Shown here: positions 46,979 to 59,635 of the stretch, piece after piece
How the letters are laid out: each line of letters opens with the position of its first letter
Position numbering within the stretch: position 1 is the first letter of the stretch
From: Escallonia rubra
Taxonomy: Eukaryota; Streptophyta; Magnoliopsida; Escalloniales; Escalloniaceae
Assembly: GCA_033065855.1 (NCBI GenBank)
Contig: JAVXUO010002322.1
Coordinates: forward strand, 384,501 to 448,500
DNA: 64,000 nucleotides
Reading direction: 5' to 3'
The notes under the pieces: model-generated
Database searches by the model: none
Told to the model about the DNA's origin: nothing
Seen by the model: only the letters and a program-made list of their open reading frames with translations
Program-made: the position numbers and the translations under genes

Positions 46979-49900
46979 TCATGGTAGGAGACAGGATTTG
47001 GGGTGCAAAACTCCTTTGGCACTGCCATGGGCATGGTTGCAGCTAGAGCTCACTTGTTCTCCCCTAACTGATGATGCCAACTGAATATTGTCCAAGGATA
47101 TGCCGGTGCAGGGAACGACCTCGCTGCAGTTGAAGTTGATAGCAAATTTGGTCTTTGATGTCCCGAACGTGCCATAATATTGTACGTTGCTTATTTGAAC
47201 TCCAGTTCTCTTTAACAAAACAATTTTCAAGAACTCGATCAAGTCAGGTTCCACATCAATGAAGGATCAAACTTACTCAATTTAGTTCCTGAATACGGAT
47301 TGAGGAGCATATTCCTACCGTTGGTTTGCATTTATTTCTGACGTTGCAGTAGTGTTGATCAATTATTAACGGATTTTCCACCGCCGTAAAGTTTAAGTTT
47401 TGGTACTTGACTCCACGAACATGACCTTTTCCAGTCTGTAGAAGACCAAATCAAATTCATACGAGCAAAGATGGAGTGTATGGATTAATTTTAGGAGCGC
47501 ATTTGTAGAATTGGAAGAGCACGACTATTACAAAACTCAAAAAAGTAGTGAAATAAAGTGGGGTTCTCCAAGTACCATACCTGCCATGTCTTGATACGTA
47601 CACCATTGGATGTGTTTTTAAATTGAACACGAGTCACTGTAATATTCTCTACTTGTACCTCATTTCCACTCTTGCCTAAGCTTCCGATGCTATTCATATT
47701 TCGAACAAGAAACGGAGTCATTTACATTGTCATAGTGAAACTCATATTCGGGGAAAAAATGCATTTAGATTCATCCATCTGCATGGAAGGCTACAACAAC
47801 GGTGAAGCATACAAAAAGAGCGATACAATATGCAAGACGATACCAAATCAAACTAACTCGATCGTGTTATTATATTATTGTTACAGGTGAAACATAGCAC
47901 AAAACTGGTGTATAAACATACCTACCACATGCTATGTATCCAAAACCCTACAGAGCAATGGAATCGGATCGGATGAACCGTCACAAATAATTCTCATGCG
48001 AGTTGAAGCAGAACTCAAGACATTAAGATAATAACGTTCAATGATGAGGAAAAGGGCTTTTCATATTTTAATTTTTTGTCTGCATTTTAATTCTTGTAGA
48101 TCATTTACCAAAAGAAAAGATTTGATGACCAGGCCTATACATAATTTTAGCATAGAAAAAAGAAATTATTTACCTCACACCATGTCCAGGTCCGCAACTA
48201 GTATCAGAAATGTATATATTTGAAGTATGGTCTCCAATAGATATGCAATCATCACCTGTTGTTATACATTGACCATAGGGTAAAATGAAAAATCATTTGG
48301 ACTTGACTGAAACCTGCAACTACGTACAGAGAGGGCAGGACCAATTACCACAGCCAATGTTTGTGCCTTTGACAGTGACTCCATGAGAGCTCTGAATGTG
48401 GATTCCATCAGTGTTAGGGCTTGATCCAGGAGTGTTTATGGTTAGGGAGTTAAAGCTGACGCCATTGCATCCCATTACGTGGATATGAGTTTGAGGACTG
48501 TTTGCAAGTGATATGTTGCTCATTTGGGTTCCGTTGCATTTTAGAAAGCTCACCATCTGTAAATAAATGAGATATGTGAGGAAAAATTTTGCCTCGAAAC
48601 GGAGCGGTAAGAAAAGCCTACACAACTCATAGCGAGAAATAATATGCTTGGTAGCTCCTAATTTAGTCACGATAAATGAACGGTGCTCAAGAATTGTCAC
48701 TTTATATACGGTGAGGCTATAAATTCTTTCTACAATCTTGATTACAGCCATGGCTTATTTGCTATCCGTTAATATAGTGACAATACCCAGCGCCACGAGG
48801 AGAATCCAAATTTTACATTTGAAATTTCAAATTGAATTCCATTCGGTTGTCTTATTAATTTTTTTTAGGTACATGGTATTATAATCTATTAATTAAACTC
48901 GTCTTCTCATTTGGACATCTGAAACTGCCCTCTTTTTAATTGTCTTATTTACTTTTTCTAGGTACATTATATTAAAACCTATTAATTGAACTCTATCTAA
49001 TTTTTCTATTTATCTATCAATATTAATATCAATCACAATCAACATCAATGTCAATATAATAAGTATATAAAAGACAAGTTTGACTCTAATTTTGTGCCAA
49101 TGTCATCTTTTCATTCCGAATTCTCCCATAGAATCTTACTTAAGTTGAACATTTTAAATTGAATTATATTTAATTGTCTTGCTTAATCTTCATAGGTATA
49201 TTGCATTAATTGAACTCAACTTTATTTGGACATTTTAAATTGAACTCTATCTAATTGTTTTATTTAATTTTTTTTAGGTACATTGTATTATAACCTATCA
49301 ATTAAAATCTATCTAATTTTTTTGTTTAAATTTTTTGGATACATTGTTCTATACCGTATTATTATCACAGTCACATCAATATCAATGTCAATGTTGATAT
49401 CAATATAAATTTAAATACATAAATCAAGATAGACGAGTCTGTTTTGGGCCAAATGTTATCTTTTCATTCCGAACTCTTCTGTAATAAAGTCTTACTTAAA
49501 TTGGATATTTTAAATTGAGTTCTATCTAGTTGTCTTTTTTTCTTGTTAAGTTTTTATAGGTACACCGTATTATAACCAATTAATCGAACTCTATCTAACT
49601 TTTTTCTTTAACCTTTCCGGATACATTAATTCAATTAATCGAACTCTATCTAACTTTTTTCTTTAACCTTTCCGGATACATTGTATAACCTATTTTTATC
49701 ACAGTCATCATCACACTAATTGATTACCTCTTATTACTATTAGATCATAATAATGACTAACTAAGGAGATTGAATGGATCATACTAAAATAATATTTGAT
49801 TGATTGCATCAGATCAATGTGATACTAGTGTCGATATAATCATCATTATAATATGTTAATATAACGTATTGTGAACATATAAAAGACGAGTTTAGCTCTA

Positions 49901-52302
49901 ATTTTGCACCAAATATCATCTTTCCATTCCGAACTTTATGTAAAGTCTTACTTACATTGGACATTTAATAACGTATTGTGAACATTTAAAAGACGAGTTT
50001 AGCTCTAGTTTGCACCAAATATCATCTTTCAATTCCGAACTTTATGTAAAGTCTTACTTACATTGGATATTTGAAACAAAACTCTACCTAATTGTCTTAT
50101 TCAATTTATCTAGGTACATTATTTTATGACATATTAATTGAACATTGTTATTATTACCTACCATATCGCAATCACAATCATACTAATTGATTATCCATTG
50201 TTATCATTAAATTATAATAATGATTATCTGAGGAGGTTGAATGTTATAAAAAAAAAAGTTGTAGCTTAATTTAGAAAATGGTATAGTAATTTATCTTATT
50301 ACTAGTACCTTGCAAATATTTATGTTTGATTTTAAATAAAGGACTTGAAAATATAGATTTTGTTTCTTGTTTTATATCGGAACTGAATGAGTAAAGCTTA
50401 ACTAACGATCATCCCGAAATGATAAGGACCATAACAAAATAGTGTGAAACAAATTTTTTGGTCAACGTAATTTCTGACACTTCGATTAGGAGACGTCATT
50501 GTTGCTCTTATAGGCACGAGTAAAAGGAGAGAGCCTCCACCATTGTCAATGTGTTGCTTCACTGGTTCCATGTTAATACACATGTCATAAGAATAAAGCA
50601 TGACATGAGAGAGATTTTCACGGTTAAATTTGTATTATTTAATACTATAGTAACTTTTAAGATTAAGTACTGTTATCTTCGTTATAGAGTTACATCATTA
50701 TCATTCTTAGCATAATACCACCGCTTATAATCATCGATCTGTTGCCAACACATGAATATATTCTTATTAACCTAATTAGAAAGCAAACATTTCTTAATAT
50801 CTATATTGTGCATTTAGATAACTTCCTTATTTGTCAACCTAATTTTTGAGATATCATGTTTTAGCTTCCCGAACACCGCTCTCATACTATGCCAGTATAG
50901 TTTAAAAGCCAAAGGCCGCTGAATTTTGAGAGGGCAAACAGCGGTTTTTTCAAGCTAAAGTGATAAAAATAAAAAAAATCGATGCAGTAGAAGAATTGAG
51001 GCACTTACTGCTGGTGCAAGCTTGACACATGCCTGTTGAAACATAATATTTGTCGGTGAAAATCAAAGTCAGTGCAAATTGATGGATTTTGGCTTGGATC
51101 TTGATGTGCCCAATAATAATATATTTGTTCGAGTATACCTTAAGCTGAGGATGGTTTGCACATAAGATATCCCACCAATTCTTGGCACGTCCATCAATCA
51201 TGCCCGACCCACTTATGTTCAGCCCATTCACGCCTTGAAAAATCAGCCACCGCCCTTGATTTCTTCCCTTCCATGCCTGAGGACTGTCTGGGGCTAAAAT
51301 TGTGCCTGATATCTTCATAACAAAGTGAACAAAACACCTTCTATTAGGTTGCAAAGAGAAGGGAAAAGGTAATTCTGTAGTTAGGTTAGGAAGAGGGCAA
51401 AACAACGCCCTCAAAAAAATTTGTGACGTGTTCGGCTTTCTTTATAGTCATGCGCTCACGATTATTCTGTTTATCGTGTTAAGTATTATTACGTGCAAAT
51501 AACAGATGGCAACATTACAAATGATTCGACTACATTGGTTGGCGGCGGCGGAGTTATATTCCAGACTGCCGTTAAGACGTTTTATCCTTTCCAATAAGCA
51601 GAGGGAAAAAAAAAAGTTTTGATATTGCAAATATCAGTCTATCAACTTGTCCCGAGAACACTTTACTCGAACCATATTTTCCCATTAAAGGACGAGAACC
51701 CTTTCCTCAGAATATCCCAAACTTCTTTATTTGTTGGTATCTTACCAGAATGCCAATGTTCTTGGGCCTGCAAGGGCCAGCAAAGGCCATCGGATACACC
51801 AAAAATCTCTTCCGCGGAATAACCATGGTGGCACCCTCTGTCCGGGCATTACATGTGTTGATCCATGTCTCTGCAAATGCCTACAAATTCAAAAATTGTG
51901 TGAAAAATAAAAATCAGAATTGGTGGTGTAAAAGAGTTTAGATAATCAAAATTTTAAGGAAATCACCTTGGTTTCATTGGTCTGGCCATCACCGCGAGCT
52001 CCAAAATCTAGTACATTGAATGTACTTTGACTAGTTTTGGCTTCATTGCAGTTAAAAATTGTCGCAGCCAAGCTCAAAACAAGTAAGAAGCTGAAGAATT
52101 TATCCTGCAAGCCAAAGCGAAGACACGTAAGTCTATTATTTTCTTTCGTACATCAAAAAAGGCAAACCGAATACGTAAAGTTTCTCATTTTGTTCAAAAA
52201 CCGTTTCAACGTTTCGAAAGTTAAACGATGCGCTAAAGCCCACCCTCAAGGGGAACCAACTAACACACACTCCTCTATTTCAAAGCATGGATTACTCACC
52301 AT
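46979..52302 (-). CDS. Polygalacturonase PG-D (GH28), fourth and most diverged of the array
   Basis: Ten coding exons (52300-52302, 51967-52104, 51746-51880, 51139-51312, 51009-51032, 48349-48556, 48174-48255, 47581-47689, 47319-47435, 46979-47209) give 406 residues. The signal peptide is [44 protein letters not shown] and NGVRIKTWQ keep all catalytic residues. It differs most from the others: [13 protein letters not shown] replaces [12 protein letters not shown], and the 24-nt exon reads ACVKLAPA, without the C..PT pattern of the others. The start codon is isolated as in its paralogues (ATAATG|GTGAGT). Intron 5 spans 2.45 kb and is full of AT-rich repeats. I see no TATA box at the 65-80 base spacing used by the other three. 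Confidence 0.88.
48557..51008 (-). repeat. Repeat-filled intron 5 of PG-D
   Basis: A 2.45-kb AT-rich intron in a position where PG-A, -B and -C have introns of only about 100-165 bp. It is built from many diverged copies of a phrase like gaactctatctaattgtctt...aggtacattgtattataacc. It contains two clear tandem duplications: 107-bp units at 49862-49968 and 49969-50075, and 55-bp units at 49577-49631 and 49632-49683. No transposon ends are visible, so expansion by slippage or unequal exchange is likely. Confidence 0.7.
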
Positions 52303-53649
52303 TATAAGTTGGATAAACAGAATGCTTCAGAAATTTTTGGTGGTACCCTTCGGGCATTCAAAAATGAACGAATGTTTGACATTCATATTGAAGGAGTACG
52401 ATATTATCAAATTTCTCTTCCAAATGTAATGTCCCATAAAAAGAATTATTTTCCTTTTATTTGGACTTTAGTTAAAGCTGAATTGACCTCTGGTTGACTT
52501 TGCCATTCTGTATCATAATCTTGTGTTCCTGTTGCCTTAATGGGAAGCGAAAATAATGCTAACTATAAACGGTACCCGGTCAAACTATTAAGATGAGTAA
52601 TGCGCTTTTCAAATTTTTATCCCATATCTTTTGACTTTTTAATGATACGAGAAACTGCGAGTCCAGATTTTTAAAAGAGTGGATTTCACGATCTTCAAAA
52701 GGATTATCAAAATCCTTAACATCGGTCATAAGTCGAACCGCGCGATAGAAAATTTGTTAGCCTAAACTACTTAAAATACCCATGATATGGTATATGAGAT
52801 AGTTCATTGCTTTCATTTCTATCTTTTCAAATTTAAAAGGATTCCTTGTTTGGGAAGGTGAAAATAGTATATTCGGAAATAATATGTTTATTTAACTTTA
52901 CTATCCTAAGAAACATGAAATATCTCAATATTGTTTGGGTATAACTTCCCTAATTGAGTAGGGTGGATTTAAAAGAATTGGTAACGCATTAATGACGAAT
53001 TAATGAATAGTTTTCAGAAAGAAGTTGGTGCCTTCGAAAACCATATTCAATTATGGCGAGCAAAAATATTTTCTACGGAAAAAGGAAAAGCAAAAAGGCT
53101 ATGCATACATTGCCTAACAAGATTATGCAAATTTAACAGAAGTTATTATGAAGTAAACGAAATATACGAAGCGGGGAGATTTGTCCTCATAAAATTTGTT
53201 CTTTCATTCTTGCTCATTTACCATACGCAGGTTTTCAAAAAATTTCACATATTTATTTGAATAACTAGCCTTAGTACTCAGCAAATTTTGGTGGGCGGGG
53301 TCTAAAGAAGGCAAAACGATACATCGGATAAATTGGTTCTCTTTTTGTGGCTCTAAAACTAACGACAGTCTGCATTTCAAGGATATAAGCATGTTCAATT
53401 CAGTGCTTCTAACCGAAAGTAGTTGGAGGATACTGACCGATAAAGAAGCACGGAGTATCTAAGTCCATAGACCGTAACATAATCAACTTATTTGAAACCC
53501 CGAGGAAAGGGAATTTCTCTTGAGTGTGGCGAGGTATACTAAAGGTGACATAATCTCAATCTGAAATGATTATTGGCCTCCTGAAGCTCCGCCTCCAATC
53601 TTAAAAGATCGTAGGAAAATAAGTACCCCGATCACCTTAGAATCGTAAT
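52303..53649. other. PG-D 5' flank, intergenic
   Basis: No gene is seen. The sequence is AT-rich and becomes retroelement-like near its right end. Confidence 0.4.
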
Positions 53650-53931
53650 GCAGTTTAGAATCTCTATGCAATCAACGACTGCTCCATCAGTTATTTCCAA
53701 TAAATATTGCACAAGACATTTCTGCTTTGCATTTCTCAAACACCAATTATCCAGATAAACTCCTTTGGCATGCTAAACCATCCAGAAAGTTTTCGGGGGC
53801 ATCTGCTTTTAAGCTGCTCTATGAACAGAAATTAGCGACCTTGGTGGAAAAGGAACCAATGCTCATTCCAAAGCCATTAGGGAACAAATTGGGCTTATGA
53901 ACTTTTTCTTATTACTCTCAATAACCATTCA
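53650..53931 (+). pseudogene. Degraded LINE-type remnant, left part (interrupted by the copia element)
   Basis: The plus strand reads DISALHFSNTNYPDKLLWH then SRKFSGASAFKLLYEQ, which matches the segment after the polymerase core in plant non-LTR reverse transcriptases (pattern PDKLLW....GKFS..SAY.LL). It ends where the copia element begins. The next expected domain, the zinc-binding and RNase H region, lies in the same orientation on the other side of the copia element. Confidence 0.6.
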
Positions 53932-54613
53932 TGTTAGGAAAATAGCTTGGATTTGCTTCGTCAATTTTCAAAATAATTGATCATAAAGTATGACTAAAGC
54001 ATATAATTGCCTAACCATGAAAATAATAAAAACTTATGGCTAACTTAAAATATATTAGACATGCAAAATAAGTATATTATAAGCATATAGTTAATATACA
54101 AAACAATGACAAGTATTATAACTGGTATGCAATTTCAAGATATAGAGAATTAAAATAAATTCACACTGGCCTGTGAGAGTCGCGATAAAATCGCTGTCCT
54201 AAAGGCTTTATCGTCTCCCTACGCACGGGTTCCAACGAACGATAAACCCTCCAAGATAAAACCCAAGGCTCGCAGCGTTGCCTTCTCTATGTGTGCGTCC
54301 ACAGGAAGACGGTTGAACTAGCCCGATCAAGTTGCCCAAAAACCAAAAGTATATAGAATGTAGAGAGCATATGAAATATCAAGAATATGTTTTGATATGT
54401 GTGTTCTCCATGGTAGGAGTGGTCTCCTTTTATAGTAGAAGAAGACTAGGGGTTACACACATAATAAATAACAACAGTCAAACACATTATGAATAACATT
54501 ATGACAAAGTTTAATAACATAGGTTACTTTGACTAACATAAATAAAGAAAATAAAGTAAGGTTTTAAAGCTTTACTAAAAGAATTTGTAAATAAAATAAA
54601 ACAAATTCTAACA
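53932..54613 (-). repeat. 3' LTR of the copia element
   Basis: It is 682 bp, begins TGTTAGGAAAATAGC and ends TTCTAACA, with the TG...CA ends and short terminal inverted repeat (TGTTA/TAACA) of LTRs. The matching LTR is at 59636-60317. The adjoining internal bases, read on the minus strand, are TTTGTGGGGGAT, a polypurine tract. Confidence 0.95.
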
Positions 54614-55167
54614 ATCCCCCACAAAGGTTTAAAACCTTAAAACATCAAAATAGTATATAAAGTATGGGCAACTTTATATTGCGCAATGGGTGTAGGTGCC
54701 TTGAGGGCTTGAACTTAGACTTTGTGTTGAAAATTTTCATTTGTGGGAGCCATAATGGACTACGCCTTGAATTAGGTCCCTTGATCAAACTTCAATTAGT
54801 CACACACGCAATATTGATATAGGGCTTGGTTCATAGCGGGTAGCGCTATTAAAGGCCATGCGCTCTAATCTTGATTCTCATGAGAGTCTTTAGGGATCAG
54901 CCCAGTTCCCACAGTCGCGGCCTCACGACCACTCTCATTTAGGTGAGTCCTCCAAGGGTACGTGTGACTGTACCTTGCGAAAATATCCGCCTCGGGCTCA
55001 TTCAGGGTAAAACCCTTCCTTAACATCACACAAAGTAGCACTATCACCATAGGGATGAGGAGGAGACACTCTCCTGTAAAATTAGTGCTATCATTATGAG
55101 TCACGCTTTACGGGTTGTTCCTACCCATTGAACCTTCTTCATGGGATCTCCAATCATAAAGGTTGGG

Positions 55168-58100
55168 TTACCCCCGCTGGTGACTCCCTGTGGGCTTAAG
55201 CCCCATCCCCCTCGATGATTCAAATACACCCTTCCTGGGTAAACCTTTAGTCAAGTTATCAGCCAAATTCTTTTCAGATCTCACAAAATTAAGAGATATC
55301 ACATTTTTATTTACTAGTCCCTTGACAGATTTGTATCTTACTTGTATGTGCCTGTTCATCTTTTTATTCATGTGAGACTGTTTAATAAGATCTATAACAA
55401 CTTTGCAATCACAATGCACAGATAAAGCTGGTAAAGGCTTATTCACTAAAGGTATGTCTAGCAAAAGATTTCTTAACCATTCAGCCTCTGTACATGCTGT
55501 ATCTAAAGCGATCAGCTCAGACTCCATAGTACTTCTAGAAATGATTGTTTGCTTCTTAGATCCCCAAGATATAGATCCTCCTCCTAATGTAAAAACATAA
55601 CCAGTCGTAGATTTGATCTCTAAACTATCGGTTATCCAATTAGCATCACTATACCCTTCTACCACATTTGGGAACCCCTTATAGCACAATGCATATTCTA
55701 AAGTCCCTTTAAGATACTTTAATACTCTTTCTAAAGCGTTCCAATGCTCCTTGTTAGGATTTTGGGTATATCGACTAAGTCTCCCAACAGCATATGCTAT
55801 ATCAGGCCTAGTCCTATTAGTGAAGTATAATAGGGATCCTATGATTTGAGAGTACTTCAATTGTGATATCGGTTCTCCTAAGTTCTTCTTTAAAGCTATA
55901 CTCGAATCATATGGAGTCTGTACAGGATTAGTATCGTAATATCCAAATATCTTCAAGATATTTTCTATGGCACTAGATTGAGTCAATATGATCCCTTCAT
56001 GAGTTTTTCTCTAACGTCATTCCCAAAACTATATGAGCTTCTCCCAAATCTTTCATATCAAAATTCCTAGATAAATAGGTCTTCACATTCTTAATAATAT
56101 CTAGATTAGTCCCAAAAATCAGTATATCATCCACATATAAGCAAAGTAGGACGTGTTCACTATTATCCTCTTTAGAATAGAGACATTTATCATGATCATT
56201 AATCTTAAACCCATAACCTAGGATAACTTCATCAAACTTTTCATGCCATTGCTTAGGGGCTTGCTTAAGACCATAGATTGATTTCACTAACTTGCACACT
56301 TTATTTTCTTGTCCTTTGACCTTATAACCTTCAGGTTGCTCCATATAAATTTCTTCATCTAAGTCTCCATTTAGGAAAGCAGTCTTAACATCCATTTGAT
56401 GTATCACTAGGTTGTGAATAGATGCTAGCGCCAACAGGGTTCTAATGGTGGTTATTCTAGCTACAGGAGAATATGTGTCAAAGTAATCTATCCCTTGTTT
56501 TTGTGTGAACCCCTTAGCTACTAGCCTAGCTTTGTATTTTTCTATGCTCCCATCAGGTTTTAGCTTCCTTTTAAACACCCATTTACAACCTATGGGTTTG
56601 TTTCCAGGAGGTAGATCATATAACACCCAAGTATTATTTTGAATGATTGACTGATACTCATCATTGATTGCTTCTTTCCAATAAGGCGAATCTATGGATG
56701 ACATAGCTTCTTGGTAAGTCTTGGGTTCTCCCTCAACTAAATATGTGAAAATTCCATCTCCAAAGTTCTTTTCTATCCTTACTCTTTTACTCCTCCTAGG
56801 TTCAATAGGAGAATCTAGATCAAGTTCTATATTTGTGCTACTATGAGGTGCTTTACCACTTACTTGGATTATAGAGCTAGAGGGTTGGTTAGATAGCCTA
56901 GTCTTAAAAGGAAATATATCCTCAAAATATGTAGCATCTCTAGCTTCTATGATAGTATTGTTTGAAATCTCACTAATTTCAGAATTAACAACCAAAAATC
57001 TATTTGCGCTACTATTTTGAGCATATCCTATAAAAATGGCATCTATAGTTTTGGGCCCGATTTTCTTTCTCTTAGGTTCGGGTATGGCTACCTTAGCTAA
57101 ACACCCCCACACTTTTAAGATATCTAGCCTAGGAGATCTCTTTTTCCAAAGCTCATATGGAGTCTTGTCATGATCCTTAACGATCACTCTATTTAGTATA
57201 AAACAAGATGACAAGACGGCTTCCCCCCACAAGTTCTCAGGTGCACCAGAATTTAACAACATTGCATTAACCATGTCTAACAATGTACGGTTTTTCCTCT
57301 CGGCTACACCATTTGATTGGGGTGAATAAGGGGGTGTTAATTCATGAATTATCCCACTATCTTCACAGAAATTCTTAATTTCATTCCACGTGTACTCTCC
57401 ACCTCTATCAGACCTAAGGACCTTTATTTTCTTTTCTAGTTGGTTTTCAACTTCATTCTTATATATCTTAAACTTGCCAAACACTTCATCCTTGGTCTTG
57501 ATTAGAAAAACGTAACAGTATTTTGAAAAGTCATCTATAAAGGTCACAAAATATTTATTACCCGCTCTAGTAGGAGTTCGGTTTGAGTCACATACATCAC
57601 TATGTATAAGTTCTAAAAGACTTGTATTTCTATGGACTGGTTTGTGAGGTTTTCTAGGTTGCTTTGCCTCTACACAAATCTTACACTTACTTTTAGTATC
57701 TATACTTGCTTTTGGAATCAAGCTTAAATCCATCAACCTCTTGACCTTCCCATAGTTTACATGTCCTAATCTTTCATGCCATTTCTCACTAGATTCAACA
57801 TTTAAAACTAAAGAAGAACTTTCATTTGAATTGATCAAAATGCTTAGTTTAAACAATCCATCACAAACATAACCTTTTCCGACAAATACGTTATTCCTAG
57901 TTATTACAACTTTATTAGACTCCATCACAACTTTGTATCCTTGTCGGACTAAGGATGATCCACTAATCAAATTTCTTCTAACTTCCGGAACATGCCGCAC
58001 TTCGTTAAGCGTTAGCGTCTTCCCTGATGTCATCTTTAAATCAACTCTTCCGATTCCTATCACTTGTGCGGCTGTATCATTTCCTAGTGTCACGCTTCCT

Positions 58101-59257
58101 CCACTTGAGTTCTGATAAGTTTTAAAAAGTCCACGATCAAAGCAAACATGTACATTAGCACCCGAATCTAACCACCAATCATTACTTTGATAACTATAGT
58201 TCACTAAACAAGGATTAGAATCAAACCTAATAGGAGGTTCATCATCTAGCAACATGTTGACTTGATCTCCTTGGTTTCTACCATTTGGCTTGTACTCCTC
58301 AACTCTTTTGTAAAAGCAATCTCGAGCTATATGATTTGTCCTTCCGCACACGTAACATGGTCTCTTCTTTCCTTTGCCCTTAGCATCCTTTGCATTCTTA
58401 TAATTTGGAAGGTTTGCGAGTTGGTTATTGTTGTTTTGAGGAAAACGATTGGCTAGGAAATTGTTATGGCGGGAGTTTCTTCGATGGAAATTATTGTTGC
58501 CTTGGGTGTTCCGCCTATTATTGTTTCTAAAGTTATTCCATCTAGGTCTAAGGTGGTGTGGTGTATTTGGAGTTATATTATTTTCCACCAAATTAGCTTG
58601 ATTCGACGTTACTCCCTTTTGTTTGATACTTTCCCTATGCTTTTCTTCTATCCTTAGGGAATTGAAGCCTTGGCTCAAATTCAATGTTCCTTGTTTATGT
58701 CTAAGACCTTTAGCAAAGTCGGACCAAGATGGAGGAAGTTTGTCTATAAGGCAAGACACTTTATAATCCTCGCTAAACTTAGAGCCATTCTCCTCAACGG
58801 CCCTTAAATTGTCTTGGAACTCATGAATTTGGTCACTAATTGCTTTTCCCTCGACCATAACAAACTTGTTAAAGGTAGACGCATTAAAGCGTTCTATACC
58901 GGCATCATCAATGCCATATTCACCTTGTAAGAGATTCCAAAGTTCCTTAGCACTTTTTGTAGCATGATATACATCATAAAGACGATCCGAAAGGGCACTT
59001 AGGATTCTATTAAGGCAATGAAACTCAATTTGTTCGGGAGTATACCAAGAACTCGACTCCCGAGGTTGACTATTGTTTTCCTCTATTGCCGAGATGAAGC
59101 CTAAAACGGTAAGCCAATATTTCATTTGTCTTTGCCATCTTTTAAAATTTTGTCCATTAAATTTTTCGGGTTTAAGGGTGATGGTTTCATCATTAGATGC
59201 CATAGGAATAACTAAGGCAAAGAAAACTAACTGTGAGAACAAAAGGCTAAGTCTCAA
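55168..59257 (-). CDS. Copia Gag-Pol polyprotein region (fossil, about one break)
   Basis: In order on the minus strand: a capsid-type Gag domain beginning near [17 protein letters not shown], a CCHC zinc knuckle ([14 protein letters not shown]), the protease region (DSGANVHV), the pre-integrase zinc region, an integrase core ([26 protein letters not shown]), a copia-type reverse transcriptase with YVDDILIFG, and an RNase H. Products would act inside virus-like particles in the cytoplasm and at nuclear integration. The region shows about one interruption and is treated as non-functional. I do not assign a copia lineage. Confidence 0.9.
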
Positions 59258-59635
59258 TACTTTAACTAAATAATTGACTAAAAAATATAAGCAGTAAAAG
59301 AAGTAAATAAAAGTGACTAATTGTGAATTGAAAAGTCAAGCAGTTTTTTTTTTAATGCAAACAGTAAACATGAACAGTACGAACAGTAACGAAACAGTGC
59401 GTGAACAGTATGAACAGTACGCGAAACAGTATGTGTGCACAGTAATCTCAAGAATATGAACAGTACATTACGTGAACAGTATATATATATAAAAACATGA
59501 ACAGTATACGAAGTTAATAAATCTTAGTCCAAAATTGCAAATTGTCACTTCTAGACATAACCAATTTAAACAATAAAAATTATAAACTCGATTATCAAAC
59601 ATATACAAATCAAAGCTACGATAAAGCCTTTAGAT
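59258..59635 (-). other. Untranslated leader of the copia element
   Basis: This lies between the 5' LTR and Gag. About ten copies of gaacagta and close variants occur between 59348 and 59510. Next to the LTR there is no TGG start of a usual tRNA-matching primer site. Instead 59619-59633 is a perfect 15-nt complement of a segment inside the LTR (59903-59917). Confidence 0.7.
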
